In this document: positions 18,107 to 27,463 of the stretch, piece by piece
How positions within the stretch are numbered: the stretch's first letter is position 1
Layout: each line of letters opens with the position of its first letter
NCBI RefSeq assembly: GCF_016706325.1
Contig: NZ_JADJJX010000001.1
Location: 1,488,001-1,552,000 of the forward strand
DNA length: 64,000 nt
Reading direction: 5' to 3'
DNA from: Methanothrix sp.
GTDB taxonomy: Archaea > Halobacteriota > Methanosarcinia > Methanotrichales > Methanotrichaceae
Program-made: the position numbers and the translations under genes
Notes under the pieces: model-generated
Database searches by the model: none
What the model was told of the DNA's origin: nothing
Seen by the model: the letters and a program-made list of their open reading frames with translations, nothing else

Positions 18107-18204
18107 GGATCCAATTGAGAGATTAGAGATGAATAGAGAAATAAATCTTGAGTCCTGCTCTCTGATTGGCAGAGGCATCCTGCGCCGGCATCCCTTCTGC
18201 CCAT

Positions 18205-19176
18205 TCACCGGTCAGCAGGCTCCTCCCTTTCAGCTAGGCCCAGGCGGATGAAGATCAATGGCGCCCCCAATGTGACCCAGAGGCCTGCCAGGGTGATCAT
18301 GATATAATTGATGATCCAACCGACAGCATGCATCTGTGCCTCCCTCAGAGCATGCCAGATCAAGACCACGCCCGCCATTCCTAAAAGATAGCATGCCAGA
18401 CGCCTGGATAGCCCGTCCACCCTGAATCCTCCCCATCTATTCAGAATGGCATAGCCAGAGGAGACTCCCAGCATCATCCCCGCGGCCAGGAGAGCATCTA
18501 CTGGACTGAATGGGGCGATGGTCTCTCCCCCTGCTCTCAGGGCATTGGCCTCCCAGGCCGGGGGCACCTGCCAGCCTGCCACACTGGCCCGGCCCAGGAG
18601 ATAGAGCAGAATGATGGCAAGAGAGGCCAGGAAGGCGAGGGCTATCTGCCCTTTCAGATCCATCCTCCCTATCCTCTCTTCCAAGACAGGCATCGCCCTG
18701 ATGAACAGGCCCAAGAACACTGCGCCTGCGGCCCAGCCGACAAGCACATCCCCCAGGAGGTGGGCCCCCAGGTATGCTCTGGAGATCCCTATAAAAAGAC
18801 AGACGCCAGCGGCCAGGGCAACGGCCCATCTCTTGTGGATGAGATGGGCTGTCAGCCCCCAGATGGAGACGGCATTCTGGGCATGGCCGGAGGGCATACC
18901 AAAGGAGGGCTGAGTGCTCAACGCCTTGACAGAGGGATCTATCCAGTAGGGGCGTGGGCCGTGCAGGACGACCTTCAGGGCGGCATTCAGGCCGTGGCTT
19001 GCGACCAGTATCAGCCCCACTCTGAAACCCCTCGGCGCATCCCAGCACCAGAAGAGAAAGGGCATAAAGAGGAGCATGAACTCCAGTGATCCCAGAAAGG
19101 AGGCGAACCTCATCATGGGAATGGCCCATTCATAGCTTTGCAGAAATAAGATTATGGATAGGTCTGTGCTGATCAT
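18205..19176 (-). CDS. PAP2-family membrane phosphatase
   Basis: The phosphatase signature is complete: KVVLHGPRP (C1), PSGH in FGMPSGHAQNAV (C2) and SRAYLGAHLLGDV (C3). Several transmembrane helices surround it, and the C-terminal half adds further hydrophobic helices, giving 323 residues. Members dephosphorylate lipid phosphates such as phosphatidic acid or polyprenyl diphosphate, with the active site at the outer face. In archaea a role in recycling the lipid carrier for glycosylation is plausible but unproven. It shares orientation with the downstream and upstream minus-strand genes, about 84 bases from mscS copy 2. Confidence 0.85.
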   Translation of the reverse strand: MISTDLSIILFLQSYEWAIPMMRFASFLGSLEFMLLFMPFLFWCWDAPRGFRVGLILVASHGLNAALKVVLHGPRPYWIDPSVKALSTQPSFGMPSGHAQNAVSIWGLTAHLIHKRWAVALAAGVCLFIGISRAYLGAHLLGDVLVGWAAGAVFLGLFIRAMPVLEERIGRMDLKGQIALAFLASLAIILLYLLGRASVAGWQVPPAWEANALRAGGETIAPFSPVDALLAAGMMLGVSSGYAILNRWGGFRVDGLSRRLACYLLGMAGVVLIWHALREAQMHAVGWIINYIMITLAGLWVTLGAPLIFIRLGLAEREEPADR

Positions 19177-19260
19177 ATGCCTTGCAACCCTTCAGGGAGG
19201 GGAGAAAGATAAACTTATCTCTTTTAAAAATCCGGCTGCCTCTCCCAGCCCTCTCCCGGC

Positions 19261-20259
19261 TCATCCCTCTTCTGGGTGTTGGTCGTCCTCCGCACCGGGA
19301 TGGATTGAGGGATCGGCCAAATGCTTTGCTATTATGACATTCTGATAGGGATAGGGGATCTCAATTCCCTCTGCATCAAACCTCTTTTTGACTGCCTCCC
19401 TTATATCACAACCGGCATCATATGCCACCCCCCGGCTGGGGGCATAGAAGGTCAGGCGCAGGGTCATGGCGAAGTCTCCCAGCTCAGTGAGGCGGACGTT
19501 GATGCCCCTCTCCTTCAGCACATTGGGATGGTCCTCGACCACCTCAGTGATGATGCTTCGCGCCTTATCGATATCCGCTGAATAGCTAATTCTGAAGATG
19601 ACCGGCCAGACCGTCTCGGGATTGTTGATGCTCCAGTTGACGATGAAGTCAGAGCCCATGAGCTTGTTGGGCACAATTATCCTCCTCAGATCCGAGGTGC
19701 AGATTATCGTGTGGCGCAGGGTTATATCCTCGATATAGCCGTACTCGCCTTTGAAGTCGACATAGTCGCCGATGCGCACTGGCTTGAAGAGCGCGAGAAA
19801 GATCCCGGATATTATATTGGAGAGGGAGTCCTGGGCGGCAAAACCAATGGCCAGGGTTGCCACCCCCGCCCCGGCCAGCATGGCGATGGCAATTCTGTTC
19901 AGGGAGGGGATCAGGAGTATGGTCATCAGGATGCCGACGGTGTATATCGCGGCAACGATGAGCCTGCGGGTCAGGGCATGGGAGGTCTCATCGAACTCCT
20001 TGCCTATCCGGCTGGACTCCATGATTCTGGGTATATGCTTCTCCAAAAGCTCATTGACCAGCCTGGCGATAATAAAAGTTAATATAATGATTATAGATAC
20101 GGATATGATGGTCGAGATGAGATATAATATGTTCTCTGCCAGTGCGCCCCCAATGTAACGTATGTATATGTATTTTATTATTGCTATAAGGTCCTCGGCG
20201 GGCCCCTGCCCGGTCAGTTGGGCAGAGAATCCGAGTTTATCTGCAATGGGGTTGACCAT
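19261..20259 (-). CDS. MscS-family mechanosensitive channel (copy 2)
   Basis: 332 residues with the same architecture as the copy at 6555-7508: membrane segments (LYLISTIISVSIIIILTFII, AAIYTVGILMTILLI), a pore helix (AMLAGAGVATLAIGFAAQDS) and the beta domain (FKPVRIGDYVDF, GYIEDITLRHTIICT, IVPNKLM). The two are clear paralogues, differing mainly at the N-terminus. It would act as an osmotic safety valve. The promoter is probably in the AT-rich bases just after 20259. Confidence 0.88.
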   Translation of the reverse strand: MVNPIADKLGFSAQLTGQGPAEDLIAIIKYIYIRYIGGALAENILYLISTIISVSIIIILTFIIARLVNELLEKHIPRIMESSRIGKEFDETSHALTRRLIVAAIYTVGILMTILLIPSLNRIAIAMLAGAGVATLAIGFAAQDSLSNIISGIFLALFKPVRIGDYVDFKGEYGYIEDITLRHTIICTSDLRRIIVPNKLMGSDFIVNWSINNPETVWPVIFRISYSADIDKARSIITEVVEDHPNVLKERGINVRLTELGDFAMTLRLTFYAPSRGVAYDAGCDIREAVKKRFDAEGIEIPYPYQNVIIAKHLADPSIHPGAEDDQHPEEG

Positions 20260-20298
20260 TAAGTAAATTTTGACATCTGAAATAGATAAAGGTTTGTA

Positions 20299-21087
20299 TC
20301 ACTCGCATGCAGCCGCCTCTGCCAGCGAGCGTATCGGCACCACATAAGGCCTGTCCATAGCATTCATTATCATGGCCTCTATGCCATAGACCTGGGTGAT
20401 ATTGATCTCATTGAGGAGGGCCTTCGGCGCTCCGGCGGCATAGACCTTGCCATCCTTCAGCATCACCAGCTTATCTGAGAAGCGAGAGGCCAAATTGAGG
20501 TCATGGATGGCCATGATGGCAGAGATCCCCTTCTCCTTGACCAGGCTGCTGATGGTCTCCATCACCTCCAATTGATGGAGCATATCCAGGTTGGACGTGG
20601 GCTCATCCAGGAGCAGTACAGATGGTTCCTGGGCCAGGGCGCGGGCGATGAGGACCTTCTGCTTCTGGCCACCGGAGAGTTGGGAGAAGTCACGCATGGC
20701 CAGCTCCTCAAGGTGCAGCCTCTCCAATACCTCTGCCACTATGTCCAGGTCTTTATCCTGTACCCGCCAGCCGATATGGGGCCTTCTGCCCATGAGGACG
20801 GTATCAAAGACTGTTGTGGCCAGGGGGGTGGAGCTGGACTGGGGCACATAACCGACCTGTCTGGCCACCTCCTGGCGGCTCATCCTCTCGATATCCCGGC
20901 CATCCATGAGGATGCTTCCCTGGGGCTTGAGGATGCGGACCATGCACTTTAATAGAGTGGTCTTTCCCGAGCCGTTCGGACCCACCAGGCTCATGACCTC
21001 TGAATCCTTCACATCGATGTTTATTCCATCCAGTATCCTGCGGCTGTTATAGCCGAATACGAGGTTCTTGACTGCAATTTTCACCAA
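20299..21087 (-). CDS. ABC transporter ATP-binding protein, FecE/BtuD type (no permease nearby)
   Basis: 262 residues with Walker A GPNGSGKTT, signature LSGGQKQKV, Walker B VLLLDEPTSNLD and the H-loop (AIHDLNLA). The segment YVPQSSSTPLATTVFDTVLM and the general layout match ATPases for iron-siderophore, cobalamin or molybdate importers. No permease or binding protein lies beside it: the neighbours are an MscS channel and a secreted protein. It may therefore serve a permease elsewhere. Substrate cannot be told from the sequence. Confidence 0.85.
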   Translation of the reverse strand: MVKIAVKNLVFGYNSRRILDGINIDVKDSEVMSLVGPNGSGKTTLLKCMVRILKPQGSILMDGRDIERMSRQEVARQVGYVPQSSSTPLATTVFDTVLMGRRPHIGWRVQDKDLDIVAEVLERLHLEELAMRDFSQLSGGQKQKVLIARALAQEPSVLLLDEPTSNLDMLHQLEVMETISSLVKEKGISAIMAIHDLNLASRFSDKLVMLKDGKVYAAGAPKALLNEINITQVYGIEAMIMNAMDRPYVVPIRSLAEAAACE

Positions 21088-21335
21088 GGGATATCCTCCT
21101 CAGAAGGCTGGCCGGCTGAACAGTGAACTGGTGCGGATCCAGGCCTCATACCAATCTCCGTTCAAGATGAGCCTAGTTAATATGGAGTTCTCTTCTCATG
21201 CTATCTATTATGGATAAATAGCTGTTGGTGTATTGGAGGAGATTCGCAAATCCTCCTGGCAGAATGATCATCGGCCGCCTGATTGCAGCAATGAATGGCA
21301 TCTGGCTGATGCGCCAGGGCGCAGAGGAGAGTTGG

Positions 21336-21377
21336 GCCTCTCTTTTTTTTTTAAAAAAAAAAATATGCCCAAGATGA
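21336..21377 (-). terminator. Long T/A hairpin terminator of the secreted-protein gene
   Basis: Ten T (21343-21352) are followed directly by eleven A (21353-21363), flanked by GGGCC and GGGC/GCCC elements. On the minus strand it lies just past the stop at 21389 and gives an A/T-only hairpin with a U-run, a good termination signal for the gene above it. The uninterrupted A/T inverted repeat is unusual in this GC-rich context. Confidence 0.55.
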
Positions 21378-21388
21378 TCGGGCATCGA

Positions 21389-22618
21389 TTAGCGATAGGG
21401 TATGACTGCTCCGTAGACGGTTGTGCCCGGGGGGACATTGATGATCTTGTGCACCCCTCTCTCAAAGTAAATCTCCCTCGGGTAGTTGTTCTCGCCATCG
21501 AAGACCCTGATGAGGTGGTTCATGCCGCCCACCACCTTGAACTTGAAGATGCCATCCAGAGGGTCGCCACCAGTTCCTTCTTTGCCGATGAAGACCTCAT
21601 CTACATAGACGTCATAGCCCTTCATGGTGGTCTGGATGGTCACCGGGGTATCGCCTGTAGAGAGGGCAGGCACGGGGGCTGCAGCAACTGGAGCAGCGTG
21701 GGCTGAGCCCGCTGGTTTGGGCTGGGGATATGTTGCTGCGATCTGTTGTTGGCTGGTGGTGCCGCCGGCTGCAGCAGTCTGCTGAGCAGTTGCGCTATAG
21801 CTCTGCATGCCGCCGCCTGGGGCGGAAACTCCTGTGGGCATCTGCACTGGCTGTGTCGCCTGTGCCATTTGAGTGGCCTGGGTGGCAGAGGGCAGGGGAG
21901 GATTGGTGGATGGCGGCATATCAGCCATCATTGGCGTCTGCTGGGCGGGAGGGGCCTGGCTGATCACATCGATGATGATGGCATTGCTGGGCTGGTTGTT
22001 GAGAACGAAGAGGATGATGTGCCTGCCCACCTCATCCGCCCGGAAGTTCAGGCTGTTGTATCCCGGGAAGATGTCAAGGCGCTTGCTGGTGATGTTGAGG
22101 GTGTTGTTCTGAAGGATCCAGTAGTAGTCCGCCTGGCCGCCCACAGGGGCAAAGGCGATGAACTCCACCCCGGACCCAGCAGGAACTATGACATATTGGG
22201 ACCAATCAGCACCTTTACGAATCCAGAGCTCATTTCCCCTATTGGAGGCCACTGCCGACTGATACTGAGCGTATGCGATCTCCTGGCCGCTGCCCAGGTA
22301 TATCCTGGTGGGAGCAACCTGAGCCACATCGATCCTCACTGGAGTGAAGGTCTTGACCACCGGTATGGTGCTCTCCATATAGAACTCGGAGAAGAAGGTG
22401 GTGGCTGCGCTGACATCCTCGAACTCCGGGCCAAACCAATAGCTTTCTCCGCTCATCATGCCATTTGTGCCCAATCCAAAGAGGCTCTTGACGAATTCCT
22501 CATCGAAGGCAGTCTGGGTGATCTCCATGGACTGCGATATGGATATATCATATCCTGCTGCCATTCCCAGGCCAGCGGTCAGGGCCAAGAGGCACAGGCA
22601 TAAGCAATTGAATCTCAA
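21389..22618 (-). CDS. Secreted protein with Pro/Gln/Ala-rich linker, paralogue of 49947-50672
   Basis: A signal peptide (LCLCLLALTAGLGMAAGYD) leads to an N-terminal domain of about 200 residues containing IAYAQYQSAVASNRGNELWI, ADWSQYVIVPAGS and GRHIILFVLNNQPSNAIIID. The same motifs recur in the protein at 49947-50672, so the two form a family. A linker rich in Pro, Gln, Ala and Thr (about residues 225-315) follows, then a C-terminal beta-rich domain (GYDVYVDEVFIGKEGTGGD, IRVFDGENNYPREIYF) like PEGA-type extracellular modules. Function is unknown; an envelope or sheath role is an inference. A 12-bp palindrome lies in the upstream region (22660-22671). Confidence 0.7.
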   Translation of the reverse strand: MRFNCLCLCLLALTAGLGMAAGYDISISQSMEITQTAFDEEFVKSLFGLGTNGMMSGESYWFGPEFEDVSAATTFFSEFYMESTIPVVKTFTPVRIDVAQVAPTRIYLGSGQEIAYAQYQSAVASNRGNELWIRKGADWSQYVIVPAGSGVEFIAFAPVGGQADYYWILQNNTLNITSKRLDIFPGYNSLNFRADEVGRHIILFVLNNQPSNAIIIDVISQAPPAQQTPMMADMPPSTNPPLPSATQATQMAQATQPVQMPTGVSAPGGGMQSYSATAQQTAAAGGTTSQQQIAATYPQPKPAGSAHAAPVAAAPVPALSTGDTPVTIQTTMKGYDVYVDEVFIGKEGTGGDPLDGIFKFKVVGGMNHLIRVFDGENNYPREIYFERGVHKIINVPPGTTVYGAVIPYR

Positions 22619-22998
22619 CTATCACACCTCAATGATTCTGACAGGAATTGTATCTATTTAGACTTAAGTCTTGTATCGGCCTCATCTGAACATCATGGAA
22701 GTGAATATCTCTTCTGTTTAAGCTCAATAGCCATCTTTGCAGCCTTCTGCTTTATCTTCAAAACCTTCTCATCGATGCATTCAGGCCCGTTGCGGTTAAT
22801 TTTATAGTTACTATTATACTCATACTATCCCTTATTTTTTATATCAAAACATCATTATTTTTACGTTATTTAAATGTTTGTATTTATATAACTAAGTGGT
22901 TTATGCCGCGATGTAAACGACGGGTTTGGTCAAGTGCCTGCTGCGTTAACGGCATAATAAGCAGTCTAAGGCTAAATCAATATCCAGCATGGGTTTAA
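22619..22998. other. Intergenic region with a short coding-like remnant
   Basis: On the minus strand, 22800 to 22693 reads INRNGPECIDEK, then VLKIKQKAAKMAIELKQKRY and a stop. It looks protein-like but has no canonical upstream start and is cut by a stop before it, so it is probably a fragment. The part at 22790-22905 is very AT-rich. An inverted pair TTATGCCG / CGGCATAA (22901-22908 and 22950-22957) may form a hairpin. Nothing else is recognised. Confidence 0.3.
22660..22671. promoter_or_regulatory. 12-bp perfect palindrome upstream of secreted-protein gene
   Basis: AGACTTAAGTCT is a perfect palindrome about 42 bases before the start at 22618, next to the TATA-like CTATTTAG. It could be an operator, but its length makes chance occurrence possible. 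Confidence 0.25.
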
Positions 22999-23082
22999 TG
23001 CGGGGTACGGGATTCGAACCCGTGAACTCCTTCGAGACAGGATCTTAAGTCCTGCGCCTTTGGCCGGCTTGGCAAACCCCGC
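22999..23082 (-). tRNA. tRNA-Leu(UAA)
   Basis: 84 nt. The acceptor GCGGGGT (23082-23076) pairs with ACCCCGC, with discriminator A at 22999. The anticodon stem CAGGA/TCCTG encloses CTTAAGA with anticodon TAA (23047-23045). A class II variable arm and GGTTCGAATCC T-arm are present. No intron and no encoded CCA. A TATA-like CTATTTATCC on the minus strand lies near 23121-23133. Confidence 0.92.
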
Positions 23083-23324
23083 AACCATTTAAGGCCGCTT
23101 ATAGTCGGGGATGATGGATAAATAGTTTCCCGAATGCCTTGTGTGCAGTCGCAAATGGCCTTGAAAAAAGATAAATAGCTATTTAAAGGCGAAGAAGAGG
23201 CCTTTTGAGCCTCTCTTTGTCGCTATCGCCATCGGAATAGGCTATAAGCCAGAGGCTTGTGGCCCATGCCGTGCTTGCAATCTCTTATTCGCCGTCTTCA
23301 GTTGTTGCTGATCGTTCATCTCGT

Positions 23325-23924
23325 TCATGCCGGAGGCAGAACCTGGGCATTTGCAGCAGCCACAGCCTCACCCTTCACTATCCTCAGGCTGTTGATCAGG
23401 TTCATGGTCACATCCTCTGGATAGGTTGAGGTTATGCCTACACGTGTTGTGCCCACGGAGACCGGCCCGCAATCGCACTGCACGCTGTCCAGCCAGTAGA
23501 CTGCCTCATAACGGTTGAGATCGGCGGGGACCATGGTGTTGAAGGATGCTGGAATGGCACTGATTACATATCCCTCTTTCCCGTCTATGATGATGTCATC
23601 CAGACTGGTTACATTATACCCGCTGAATGCAGCGGCCATAATGGAAATTTGCTTTTGGGGCGCAAGTGTTGCATCTACTAATTCATTGAACTGATTTATT
23701 ATCACATTCGCTCCAGTGGTGTTGTCAGTGGATATCTGCAGGAGGTATATTGTGGCAGATTCCATAACTTGCGGCTTCTGTTCAGTTACCGTATAACCCA
23801 GGTTGGTATTCAAATCGAAAGTGATGCCATACGGCCCAAGCTGGCTGCTCTCTGGCGCAGACATGGCCAGAGAGGATAGCATCAGCACCAAAGCAACTGC
23901 TAGTACTATTCTCACTCTATTCAC
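23325..23924 (-). CDS. Secreted protein of unknown function
   Basis: 199 residues with a strong signal peptide (VRIVLAVALVLMLSSLAMSA). The mature part (YGITFDLNTNLGYTV, DDIIIDGKEGYVISAIPA, EDVTMNLINSLRIVKGE) alternates strands and helices in a way that recalls the PsbP/Mog1-like fold. No catalytic motif is visible. One CDC motif (QCDCGP) is the only cysteine pair. The next gene is divergent, about 85 bases away. The fold suggestion is weak and no role is proposed. Confidence 0.6.
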   Translation of the reverse strand: MNRVRIVLAVALVLMLSSLAMSAPESSQLGPYGITFDLNTNLGYTVTEQKPQVMESATIYLLQISTDNTTGANVIINQFNELVDATLAPQKQISIMAAAFSGYNVTSLDDIIIDGKEGYVISAIPASFNTMVPADLNRYEAVYWLDSVQCDCGPVSVGTTRVGITSTYPEDVTMNLINSLRIVKGEAVAAANAQVLPPA

Positions 23925-24009
23925 CTGACCATCTCTTGCCTTTCATCCTAGAAAAGTCTTGCTTTGATATAGATCTCGTATCAGCCCTCCAAAAGAGCAT
24001 TAGGATCAA

Positions 24010-24492
24010 ATGAGGGTAATGGGGAAGGGATTCATAATGAGATATGGCTGTGATGAGCCGGGGATCTACACCATCATCCTCTTCCTGGAGAAGGGGAGGA
24101 GGATTGGCATCGGATCGCTGGGCACCATCGATTTCGCCCCTGGATACTATGCCTATACCGGCTCTGCCCGGGGGCCGGGGGGATGCAAGAGGGTGGACCG
24201 CCATGTAGAGATACTTGAGGGCAGTAGAGCTACCCGCAGATGGCATATCGACTACCTTCTCTGCAAAACTGGTTTGGTTGAGGTGTTCATAACCAGGACA
24301 AGCCGGGATCTGGAATGCAGCATAGCGAAGGCCGTAGGAGAGCATCTCAGTCCTGTCGCGGGCTTCGGCTGCAGCGACTGCAACTGCATCAGCCATCTTT
24401 ATTATGGCGATGATCTGGAGAGGACGAGGGAGGCTGTATCTATCGCCCATTCTCAGGCAGCATCAATGGCTTTGGTGCCCTCGCGAGAATGA
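24010..24492 (+). CDS. DUF123 / Uri-type nuclease-fold protein
   Basis: 160 residues matching DUF123 (COG1833), a GIY-YIG-related fold found in archaea and some bacteria. The protein opens with GIYTIILFLEKG, has YYAYTGSARGPGG, HIDYLL and a later C-x-x-C-x-C (GCSDCNCISHLYY). The ATG at 24037 (MRYGCDEPGIYT) may be the real start. GIY-YIG relatives cut DNA, but nuclease activity has not been shown for most DUF123 members; the label is by family only. Confidence 0.8.
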   Translation: MRVMGKGFIMRYGCDEPGIYTIILFLEKGRRIGIGSLGTIDFAPGYYAYTGSARGPGGCKRVDRHVEILEGSRATRRWHIDYLLCKTGLVEVFITRTSRDLECSIAKAVGEHLSPVAGFGCSDCNCISHLYYGDDLERTREAVSIAHSQAASMALVPSRE

Positions 24493-24727
24493 TCGGGGGA
24501 GAGGGCCGATTATAGATTGGATGCAGGTTCTGCCGATATTGATATATCTTCTGTGCTATATGTCAGAAAGTATGCCTGCATCGCCTTTCTCGCTCAAACA
24601 TCCGAAACGCATTTATAGATCGAAATATAAAAATCGCTCAAAAGGGAAATAATCATAATAAATTAGCCAGGAACGAAGGCCGCGGTCTATTGAAGGGATA
24701 GGTCCGGCTGGTGAAGGGAGTAGTTGA

Positions 24728-27463
24728 ATGAGGAGGGGGAGCTCCAGGCTCAGACTACCTCGGGGGAAGCGTAGTCTAAAGGCAAGCCCTGTGCTCATGG
24801 GCACCGCCATATTTCTGCTAATTCTAGTCCCGGCTGTATTCTATCTGTTCACCGGAGAGGACTCCCAATCATCCCCTTCATCCTCCGACCAGAATTCAGG
24901 GATTGGGCCCTCATCTGCCCAAAGCCGTCCCTCTGAGCCTGTGCTCAGGGTTGCCTCCTCAGATGTATCCCTGCTGGCGGTGGTCAACTCCAGCCCGGAT
25001 CTCTCTTTGGTCTATCTGGAAAACAACGGCATCACTAAGCTTCATAGAATTAAGGTGAAGGGACGGGACAGATCCCTTGGCACCCTCTCCGAGCTTGACC
25101 CTGGGGAGAAGAAGGTCCTGTCAATAGGCGGCAGGGCAGAGAAGGTGGGTGTCTTCGCTCTAGACCCAACCGGCCTGGAGATTCAGGGGCGGGTCCTGTA
25201 CAACAGCACAGGAGAGGGGCAGAACGAACCAGAGGATGCCCTGAACAAAGAGCCGATAGAAGAGATGGCCTTGCTTCCCATGTCCATTCCTGCAGGAGGA
25301 GCTATTCCAGCGGAAGCTCCAGCCCCCGCCCCCCCTGCTGTAGAAGCACCAGTGGCAGAAGAGCCCATCCGCCCGCCAGGCCAGAACTCCAGCTCAGCCT
25401 CTCTGTCCCTTAACCTATCAGTCAATAGATCGGCCGGGCTGGCAGGAGAGGCGGTAAGCTTCCAGTGCCTGGCCAGGAACACTGGCAAGGATGAGCTATC
25501 CGATGTTCTCATCACCTGTGGGGGCAAGATCGCCTCCACCAGGTTCCTCACACCAGATAAGGAGCTTCAGCTGGATGGAGTTCTGCTGATCGAGAACAAC
25601 ACCAGGCTACTGGCCGAGGCCCGTGCCAAAGATGGCCGGGGCAATATCCATGCCAATAACAGCAGCCTTGATATCCGCATGATCTCCCCGAAGATCGACC
25701 TTCTGCTCAGAGCCCCGGAGCTTGTTCACCGAGGGGAGAACGCCTCCATACTGATCCAGATCTCCAACAGCGGGGAAGATAGCCTCACTGACCTCAAGGT
25801 GGATGACAGATGGGGGGAGGTGGCCCGGATCCCCGTCCTGGCGGCAGGAGAGGTCAGGACGGTGCATGGGAACAGGACAATTCTGCACACACTGCCCTAT
25901 GAGGTTGTTGTATCCGCCCAAGACGAGATGGGTGGACAGCTCTATGCCCGCCAGAGCCAGATGATTGCTGTGATGAACTCCTCTCTAGAGATCAAGAGCG
26001 AGAGAATGGAGGTGGCCTCATATCCCGGGGAGCCGGCAGAGGTGACCTGGATCCTGAGCAACACCGGCCAGGAGACTCTGTTCGATGTCACTTTGCAGGG
26101 GGATGAGACAGACTGCATTCTGCCCGTAATGCTTCCGAATGGATCAGTGCGAATGGCCGCCATCTACAACAAGAATGCCACCACCATGATCAATGTCACC
26201 GCCCGGGGGGTAGACAGCCGCGGCTTTGAGACCACCGCCAATGGTAGTGTGTTGCTGAAGAGCATCCAGCCAGGCATCAGCCTGAAGATCATGCCCGAGA
26301 GGGTCGAGGCCGTTTCAGGAGATGCAGCCCCCATCAACTGTCTGGTCACCAACTCTGGCCAGGATAGACTGGAGGGCGTGGTCCTCACCCTGGATGGCGC
26401 AATGCTCATCTCCCTGGGCGACCTCGAACCGGGAGAGTTCAGAGTGGTGGAGGCAAGCCCGATCATCCAGGAGAATGGAACACTGCAATTTGCTGTGGCA
26501 GGAAAGGATTCCCTGGGCAGGACCTGGTCTGACAGAATGGCAGTTGAGGCGAATACAGTCATAACGGCAGTCAAGGTATTTGCCAGTGCTTCGCCTTCTG
26601 CACTGGCCCCTGGTGGCACCAGCAACATCACCTGCACTGTGGCCAATACAGGCAGTGTGCCCCTTTATAGCATCTTCGTAATCAGCAAAAATACAGGCCC
26701 CTTGGGGAGCATTGACTTCCTCTCTCCCAAGCACCAGAAGACGATCACTGCAAAGAAGACGATCAGCAGTGGAGGAGAAGATACCATAACTGCTGAGGGC
26801 TTCACCATGGATAGAGAGTCGGTGCGGGGAGAATACCACCTGAGCCTGGTCCTGATCGAGGGCTCATCTGTTGAAAGCAGCAGCAAAGCACAGGACGATT
26901 ATCCTGAATACAGCATAAAGATGGTCCGATCAAACATCAGCTATGGGAATCTGAGCCTGCCCTTCAATCTGCCAGAAGAGGAGTCGACCATCACCCAGGT
27001 CTCGGGAACGATGGCCAGGGACATCGATCAAACCGCCCGAAGGTCCAACAACGTCGTGGTGGAGGGGGTCTCAAACCTCCTTCGCTATGTGGAAAATCTC
27101 CTGGGCCTCTCTGGTGGAGGGGGAGATGATAAGGATTTGAGGGGTGATAAAGGGGCAGAGGATTGTGAGGATTTGAGGGGTGATAAAGGGGCAGGGGATG
27201 GTGAGGATTTGGGGGGTGATAAAGGGGCGAGGGATTTTGAGGATTTGAGGGGTGATAGAGGGGCAAGGGATTTTGAGGATTTAAGGGGTGATAGAGGGGC
27301 GAGGGATGTTGAGGATTTGAGGGGTGATAAAGGGGCAGAGGATTTTGAGGATTTGAGGGGTGATAAAGGGGCGAGGGATTTTGAGGATTTAAGGGGTGAT
27401 AGAGGGGCGAGGATGTTGAGGATTTGGGGGGTGATAAAAGGGCAGGGGATGTTGAGGATTTGA
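24728..27463 (+). CDS. Very large secreted/anchored protein, N-terminal part (frameshifted in repeat array)
   Basis: A basic N-terminus and one hydrophobic segment (VLMGTAIFLLILVPAVFYLF) anchor the protein, and everything after it would be outside. About 700 residues of repeated Ig-like/CARDB-type modules follow, each with a NTG or NSG motif (CLARNTGKDEL, QISNSGEDSLTDL, WILSNTGQETLFD, CLVTNSGQDRLEG, CTVANTGSVPLYS). A charged array of 12-residue repeats (DLRGDKGARDFE) begins at 27134. In the eighth unit a base is missing and the frame ends at 27463. The reading continues in the next feature; intact length would be about 1294 residues. Surface or sheath function is inferred only. Confidence 0.72.
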   Translation: MRRGSSRLRLPRGKRSLKASPVLMGTAIFLLILVPAVFYLFTGEDSQSSPSSSDQNSGIGPSSAQSRPSEPVLRVASSDVSLLAVVNSSPDLSLVYLENNGITKLHRIKVKGRDRSLGTLSELDPGEKKVLSIGGRAEKVGVFALDPTGLEIQGRVLYNSTGEGQNEPEDALNKEPIEEMALLPMSIPAGGAIPAEAPAPAPPAVEAPVAEEPIRPPGQNSSSASLSLNLSVNRSAGLAGEAVSFQCLARNTGKDELSDVLITCGGKIASTRFLTPDKELQLDGVLLIENNTRLLAEARAKDGRGNIHANNSSLDIRMISPKIDLLLRAPELVHRGENASILIQISNSGEDSLTDLKVDDRWGEVARIPVLAAGEVRTVHGNRTILHTLPYEVVVSAQDEMGGQLYARQSQMIAVMNSSLEIKSERMEVASYPGEPAEVTWILSNTGQETLFDVTLQGDETDCILPVMLPNGSVRMAAIYNKNATTMINVTARGVDSRGFETTANGSVLLKSIQPGISLKIMPERVEAVSGDAAPINCLVTNSGQDRLEGVVLTLDGAMLISLGDLEPGEFRVVEASPIIQENGTLQFAVAGKDSLGRTWSDRMAVEANTVITAVKVFASASPSALAPGGTSNITCTVANTGSVPLYSIFVISKNTGPLGSIDFLSPKHQKTITAKKTISSGGEDTITAEGFTMDRESVRGEYHLSLVLIEGSSVESSSKAQDDYPEYSIKMVRSNISYGNLSLPFNLPEEESTITQVSGTMARDIDQTARRSNNVVVEGVSNLLRYVENLLGLSGGGGDDKDLRGDKGAEDCEDLRGDKGAGDGEDLGGDKGARDFEDLRGDRGARDFEDLRGDRGARDVEDLRGDKGAEDFEDLRGDKGARDFEDLRGDRGARMLRIWGVIKGQGMLRI

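Noticed and set aside
23917..24450. 177-codon minus-strand frame opposite the DUF123 gene
   Set aside because: The plus-strand frame has clear DUF123 motifs; the minus frame has none.
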